DNA of 64,000 bases from Alphaproteobacteria bacterium (GTDB taxonomy: Bacteria; Pseudomonadota; Alphaproteobacteria; Rhodobacterales; Rhodobacteraceae), in assembly GCA_030427405.1 (NCBI GenBank), contig JAUHXK010000009.1, forward strand, positions 124,001 to 188,000, written 5' to 3'. Under the pieces are notes generated by a model. It saw nothing but the letters and a program-made list of their open reading frames with translations. It had not been told where the DNA came from and searched no databases. Below, in pieces: positions 59,812-64,000 of the stretch (position 1 is the stretch's first letter; every line of letters starts with the position of its first letter). The translations under genes and the position numbers were made by a program.

Positions 59812-60381
59812 ATGACCAAGAGCAGTACATCGGGCATGACCCGGCGTGCCCTATTGGGCGCATTCGCCGCGACAGCAGTCGCAGCAGCACCGACTTATTC
59901 CAATGCAGCAGGGTTCCTTCGCGGGGGTGGCGATATTCGCCGTATTCGCATGTATTCGGGCCGCACCGGTGAACGGATCGACATGATCTATTGGGTGGAT
60001 GGCAAATACATCAAGGACGCCGTGAAGGAAGTGAACCACTTCATGCGCGACTGGCGCACGGATCAGTCCAAGTCCATGGACCTGCGCACGCTGGACATCA
60101 TGGCCGCATCGCACAACCTTCTGGACGTGAACGAACCCTACATGTTGCTTTCGGGTTACCGGTCGCCGAAGACCAACGCGATGCTGCGGTCCCGGTCGCG
60201 CGGTGTGGCGAAGAACTCGCTTCACATGAAAGGTCAGGCAGCCGATTTGCGCCTGTCGTCCCGCTCGGTCTCGCAAATGGCCAAGGCGGCGATGTCCTGC
60301 CGTGCAGGCGGTGTGGGGCAATACTACCGCTCCAACTTCGTCCACATGGATTGCGGCGTGGTCCGCAGTTGGCGCGGATAA
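59812..60381 (+). CDS. DUF882/YcbK-like peptidase M15-type protein with Tat signal
   Basis: TRRALLGAFAATAVAAAPTYSNA; LLSGYRSPKTNAML; SLHMKGQAADLRL; GGVGQYYRSNFVHMDCGVVRSW. Confidence 0.9.
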   Translation: MTKSSTSGMTRRALLGAFAATAVAAAPTYSNAAGFLRGGGDIRRIRMYSGRTGERIDMIYWVDGKYIKDAVKEVNHFMRDWRTDQSKSMDLRTLDIMAASHNLLDVNEPYMLLSGYRSPKTNAMLRSRSRGVAKNSLHMKGQAADLRLSSRSVSQMAKAAMSCRAGGVGQYYRSNFVHMDCGVVRSWRG

Positions 60382-60411
60382 GACCACTACAAACCGTTTC
60401 GTTATTTGTTC

Positions 60412-60447
60412 GAGCGCGCGCCCGTCCGGGGCGTTGGCGCTCTTTTT
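60412..60447 (+). terminator. Rho-independent terminator after the DUF882 gene
   Basis: GAGCGC...GCGCTC followed by TTTTT. Confidence 0.75.
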
Positions 60448-60564
60448 GTTTTGGGTTTGCAAAATAATCGCGTTCGACCCGCACACTTTTTGGGTGCACT
60501 TGGGCCGTGGCCCCAAAGGCGCAAATCTGCGCCCGTGCCTCTGAACTTGAACTGTTACGGAAAA

Positions 60565-60641
<77 letters not shown>

Positions 60642-60716
60642 CTGAGCCGTTAGCTAACCTTGTTCCGAACCGGGCGCAACTGGAAATCAGCGTTTTGACC
60701 CCGGTTCAGCGCGACG

Positions 60717-61937
60717 TTATGCAAACAGATCATGCGCCAGTTCCAATGCGTCGATCAGCGTATCGACCTCGGACCTGGTGTTATAAAGACCAAAGCTGGC
60801 GCGGCAGGTCGCCGTCACCCCAAGGAGGTCCATCAGCGGGCCTGCACAATGGTGCCCGGCGCGGACGGCGACACCTTTCTTGTCCAGAATCGTTGAAACG
60901 TCATGGGCGTGCCCTGCCCCATCAAGCGTAAAGCTGAAGATCGCCGCCTTGTTGGCGGTGGTGCCCTGAACCTGCAACCAGTTCAGGCCGGACAGCCGTT
61001 GCATCGCGTAATCCCGCAGGTCGGCCTCGTGATTGGCAATCTCGGCCATGCCCAGATCCATCATGTAATCCAGTGCCACCCCCAGACCGATGGTCTGGAC
61101 GATACCGGGGGTTCCGGCCTCGAACTTCATTGGCGGATCATTATAGATGACCTGATCCTTCGAGACCTCTTTGATCATGTCGCCGCCGCCGATAAAGGGG
61201 CGCATCTCGGCCATGCGTTCCGATTTGATAAAGATCGCGCCCGAACCGGACGGCCCATACAGCTTGTGCCCGGTGATGGCATAGAAATCGCACCCGATAT
61301 CCGGAACATCGACCGGCATGTGGACTGCGCCCTGGCTGCCATCGACCAGAACCGGAACGCCCTTGGCATGGGCGCCTTCGGTGATCGCCTTGACGTCAAC
61401 CACTGTGCCCAGAACGTTCGAACAATGGGTGACTGCCACCAGTTTGGTTCTCGGACTGATGGCATCGATTACGGCTTGCGGGTCCAGCGCCCCCTGGGCG
61501 TCGACATCAACCCATTTCAGAACAACGCCCTGCCGTTCCCTGAGGAAATGCCACGGCACGATATTGGCGTGGTGTTCCATCACGCTCAGCACGATCTCGT
61601 CGCCGGCCTGCAGGCGCGGCATAGCCCAGCCATAGGCGACCAGGTTGATCCCTTCGGTCGTGCCAGAGTTCAGGACAATTTCATCCTCATCCGCCACGCC
61701 CAGAAACCGCGCCACCGTGCCGCGCACGGATTCGTATTTCTCGGTCGCCAGGTTGGACAGGTAATGCAGCCCGCGATGGACGTTGGAATATTCCTGAGCA
61801 TAGGCCTGCGTCACCGCATCGATCACCACCTGCGGCTTTTGCGCGGATGCCCCGTTATCGAGATAGGTCAGCGGCTTGCCGTTCACCTCTCGCGACAGGA
61901 TAGGGAAATCATCGCGGATTTTCTGAACATCGTACAT
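60717..61937 (-). CDS. sufS: Cysteine desulfurase SufS
   Basis: YLDNGASAQKPQVVIDAVTQAYAQEYSNVHRGLHYLSN; ITGHKLYGPSGSGAIFIK; VRAGHHCAGPLMDLLGVTATCRASFGLYNT. Confidence 0.96.
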   Translation of the reverse strand: MYDVQKIRDDFPILSREVNGKPLTYLDNGASAQKPQVVIDAVTQAYAQEYSNVHRGLHYLSNLATEKYESVRGTVARFLGVADEDEIVLNSGTTEGINLVAYGWAMPRLQAGDEIVLSVMEHHANIVPWHFLRERQGVVLKWVDVDAQGALDPQAVIDAISPRTKLVAVTHCSNVLGTVVDVKAITEGAHAKGVPVLVDGSQGAVHMPVDVPDIGCDFYAITGHKLYGPSGSGAIFIKSERMAEMRPFIGGGDMIKEVSKDQVIYNDPPMKFEAGTPGIVQTIGLGVALDYMMDLGMAEIANHEADLRDYAMQRLSGLNWLQVQGTTANKAAIFSFTLDGAGHAHDVSTILDKKGVAVRAGHHCAGPLMDLLGVTATCRASFGLYNTRSEVDTLIDALELAHDLFA

Positions 61938-61950
61938 CTGCATCAATTCT

Positions 61951-62517
61951 CTATACGGGCCCAATCAGGGACAGTGCGAGGACAAAGGGGACGGCCACAA
62001 CACCAGACAGGAACATCACCAGAACCGATCGCCCCAGTGACCCGAAACGATGGGCCTGATCCAGGAAATGGGCGGTGATGTAAAGGCTTAACAGGATTGT
62101 GGCCAAGACCAGCGGAAAGGCAAGATCAGGCGCAATGATCATGATCAGCAGGCTCAGCAGTTGCGCCGCGACCTGCAGAAGTTGCAACCAGATGACAAGG
62201 ATCATGATGTCATCAAAGGACGCAGCACCGCCCAGGAAACGCCCGACATAGAAGAACGTCGCGATGCTCAGCATCAGGGCCGCCGCGGCAGTCGCCAGGT
62301 ATTGGGGCGCCGAAAGCACCAAGGTCTGCATGGCAGGGTCTTCGACCGGTATCAGCGTATCCGATGTCAGCTGAACCATGGTTGCAAGGATGATGGTCAG
62401 GAAAAACACCAGCCACAACACATCGCGGCCCGGATTGCGCGCCATCAGATGGCGGGCGGCCTCGGCCGGATCGCGCAGTGTCAGACCCGTCAGCTTTCCC
62501 AGATAGGCCGCGTTCAT
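61951..62517 (-). CDS. Yip1-family-like integral membrane protein
   Basis: ~5 TM segments; FLGGAASFDDIMILVIWLQLLQVAAQLLSLL. Confidence 0.72.
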   Translation of the reverse strand: MNAAYLGKLTGLTLRDPAEAARHLMARNPGRDVLWLVFFLTIILATMVQLTSDTLIPVEDPAMQTLVLSAPQYLATAAAALMLSIATFFYVGRFLGGAASFDDIMILVIWLQLLQVAAQLLSLLIMIIAPDLAFPLVLATILLSLYITAHFLDQAHRFGSLGRSVLVMFLSGVVAVPFVLALSLIGPV

Positions 62518-62999
62518 CCTGTTGCCCCCTGGGCCTGTCGGATGCCGGACGCCCAGAACCAGGCGAATACGGCGACCCAGGTCAGCCCCGCAAGCGTCAG
62601 TGCAGGTCCCGGACCGATGAACCCGGCAACCAGCCCGTTCAGCAAGACCAGTGGCGTCGAGGCCAGCAAGGCCCAGAACAACGCCAGCCGCGCGCCATAA
62701 GATGTGCCCTTGCCGCCAAAAAGCCTGGCGCCAAGATGCGTGATCCAGGCGACCAGGTACAATAGCAGCGGCAGGATGATGACCGATCCCAAAAGTGCGC
62801 CGCCCATCAACATGTTCAGGTCTTCACCGTCCAAATGCGCCTGCCGTGCAAGTCGGGGCAATTGCGCGATGAACCCGACGCCGCAAAACGCCATGACAAA
62901 GGCCAGCGCGCGATCTTCGCGCGGCCCCATATCCAACAGGCGCCGCACGACGCGGCCCGGTCCACGATACGTGGCCACGATATCGGCGGTCACAGGCAT
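62514..62999 (-). CDS. Yip1-family-like integral membrane protein (second, adjacent)
   Basis: Polytopic; RRLLDMGPREDRALAFVMAFCGVGFIAQLPRLARQAHL; translationally overlaps neighbours. Confidence 0.68.
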   Translation of the reverse strand: MPVTADIVATYRGPGRVVRRLLDMGPREDRALAFVMAFCGVGFIAQLPRLARQAHLDGEDLNMLMGGALLGSVIILPLLLYLVAWITHLGARLFGGKGTSYGARLALFWALLASTPLVLLNGLVAGFIGPGPALTLAGLTWVAVFAWFWASGIRQAQGATG

Positions 63000-64000
63000 T
63001 AGCTGCGCCGCGCCAGCCAGCCTTCCAGACGGGTCACGATATCCGACGCCAGCGACTGATCCTCGATCTCGTCCACGGCTTCGGCCAGGAAGGCCAGCGT
63101 CAGCATATTGGTCGCTTCCTTCACCGGAACCCCGCGCGAGCGCAGGTAGAACAAGGCGGTGTCGTCAATCGCACCCGAGGTTGACCCGTGCGAGCAGGCA
63201 ACGTCATCGGCATAGATCTCAAGCTCGGGCTTGGCGAGGAACTGGCTGTCGTCATCCAAAAGCAAGGACTGGCTGATCTGATAACCGTCGGTTTTTTGAG
63301 CGCCCGCCTTGACCAGGATTTTACCCTGGAACACCCCGGTCGCGCCGTTGCGCAGAACCTTCTTGAAGACCTGGCGGCTTTCGCAATTCACGGCGTCATG
63401 GGTGATGAAAACCGTGTCGTCGTGGTGAAAATCACCGTCCCCGACACAGGCACCGGCCACATGTGCCACGGCATCGTCGCCGGTCAACTCGACCACCTGC
63501 TCGTTGCGGGTCAGCACGCCGTTTACCGTCAGGGTAAAGGACTTATAGACCGAAGCGGCCCCAAGACGGGTAAACATATGGGTTGCGGCACGACGCTGGT
63601 GATCGCGGCCCTGGGCCCGAACGTGATGCAGGACGCCGCCATCGGCCACGTCAATTTCCATGCATTTGTTGAACCGCGATGCGGCCGGGCCGTTTTCCAG
63701 AATGGTGACCTCTGCCCCGCTTTCGACGCGGATGATGTGGTGCAACATCGCGTCCGATGTTTCCGAACCGTGGCGGTAGATCAAACTGATGGGCCGGCTT
63801 GGTTTGCCGGTGACATGAATTGCAACCCCATCACGCGCAAAGGCCGTATTCAACGCGGCCAAGGGGCGCTGAACCGGCTGCTGCCCGCGCGCTTCCAACA
63901 CGCCGTACAGTTCTTTGGCCCAGTGGATATCCTTGCAGCAAATGTCTTCGATCCGGTCGATCGTGACGCCTTCCATCGACAAATCGTCGGACGCATCCGC
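62999..64000 (-). CDS. sufD: Fe-S cluster assembly protein SufD (5' part runs off window end)
   Basis: LELYADDVACSHGSTSGAIDDTALFYLRSRGVPVKEATNMLTLAFLAEAVDEI; frame stays open through the window edge. Confidence 0.92.
   Translation of the reverse strand, partial: ADASDDLSMEGVTIDRIEDICCKDIHWAKELYGVLEARGQQPVQRPLAALNTAFARDGVAIHVTGKPSRPISLIYRHGSETSDAMLHHIIRVESGAEVTILENGPAASRFNKCMEIDVADGGVLHHVRAQGRDHQRRAATHMFTRLGAASVYKSFTLTVNGVLTRNEQVVELTGDDAVAHVAGACVGDGDFHHDDTVFITHDAVNCESRQVFKKVLRNGATGVFQGKILVKAGAQKTDGYQISQSLLLDDDSQFLAKPELEIYADDVACSHGSTSGAIDDTALFYLRSRGVPVKEATNMLTLAFLAEAVDEIEDQSLASDIVTRLEGWLARRS

Overview
Chromosomal window from an alphaproteobacterium, very probably a Rhodobacterales/roseobacter-type genome (inferred from gene content and synteny; no search was run). 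It is mostly core and metabolic DNA: two complete branched-chain-amino-acid-type (Liv/HAAT) ABC transporter operons, rplU-rpmA-obgE-proB-proA, chpT, olsBA, rpsB-tsf, a solo LuxR coupled to aroQ, an acyl-CoA/lipid catabolism block, gcdH with a divergent LysR, a yicC-gmk-gammaCA-phoR-pstSCAB-phoUB block, class II DAHP synthase with a divergent GlxA-type regulator, HerA-like ATPase, IalB, a ketosynthase/AcpXL-like ACP/lpxD lipid A cluster, an L,D-transpeptidase/Tat-DUF882 pair, part of the suf operon, and two tRNAs (Ser-CGA, Arg-CCG). I saw no CRISPR array, transposase, integrase or prophage. The best candidates for undescribed biology are: two orphan rho-independent terminators (54.13-54.40 kb) that mark probable tandem sRNAs; a 52-codon membrane smORF (12883-13041) missed by the 60-aa ORF cutoff; a PhoR without transmembrane segments, coupled to the gmk operon; L21 fused to a helix-hairpin-helix domain; tandem Yip1-like proteins inside the suf operon; and several regulatory palindromes (a triple Pho box, a perfect CtrA box, a LysR operator, and an unexplained 44-bp hairpin).
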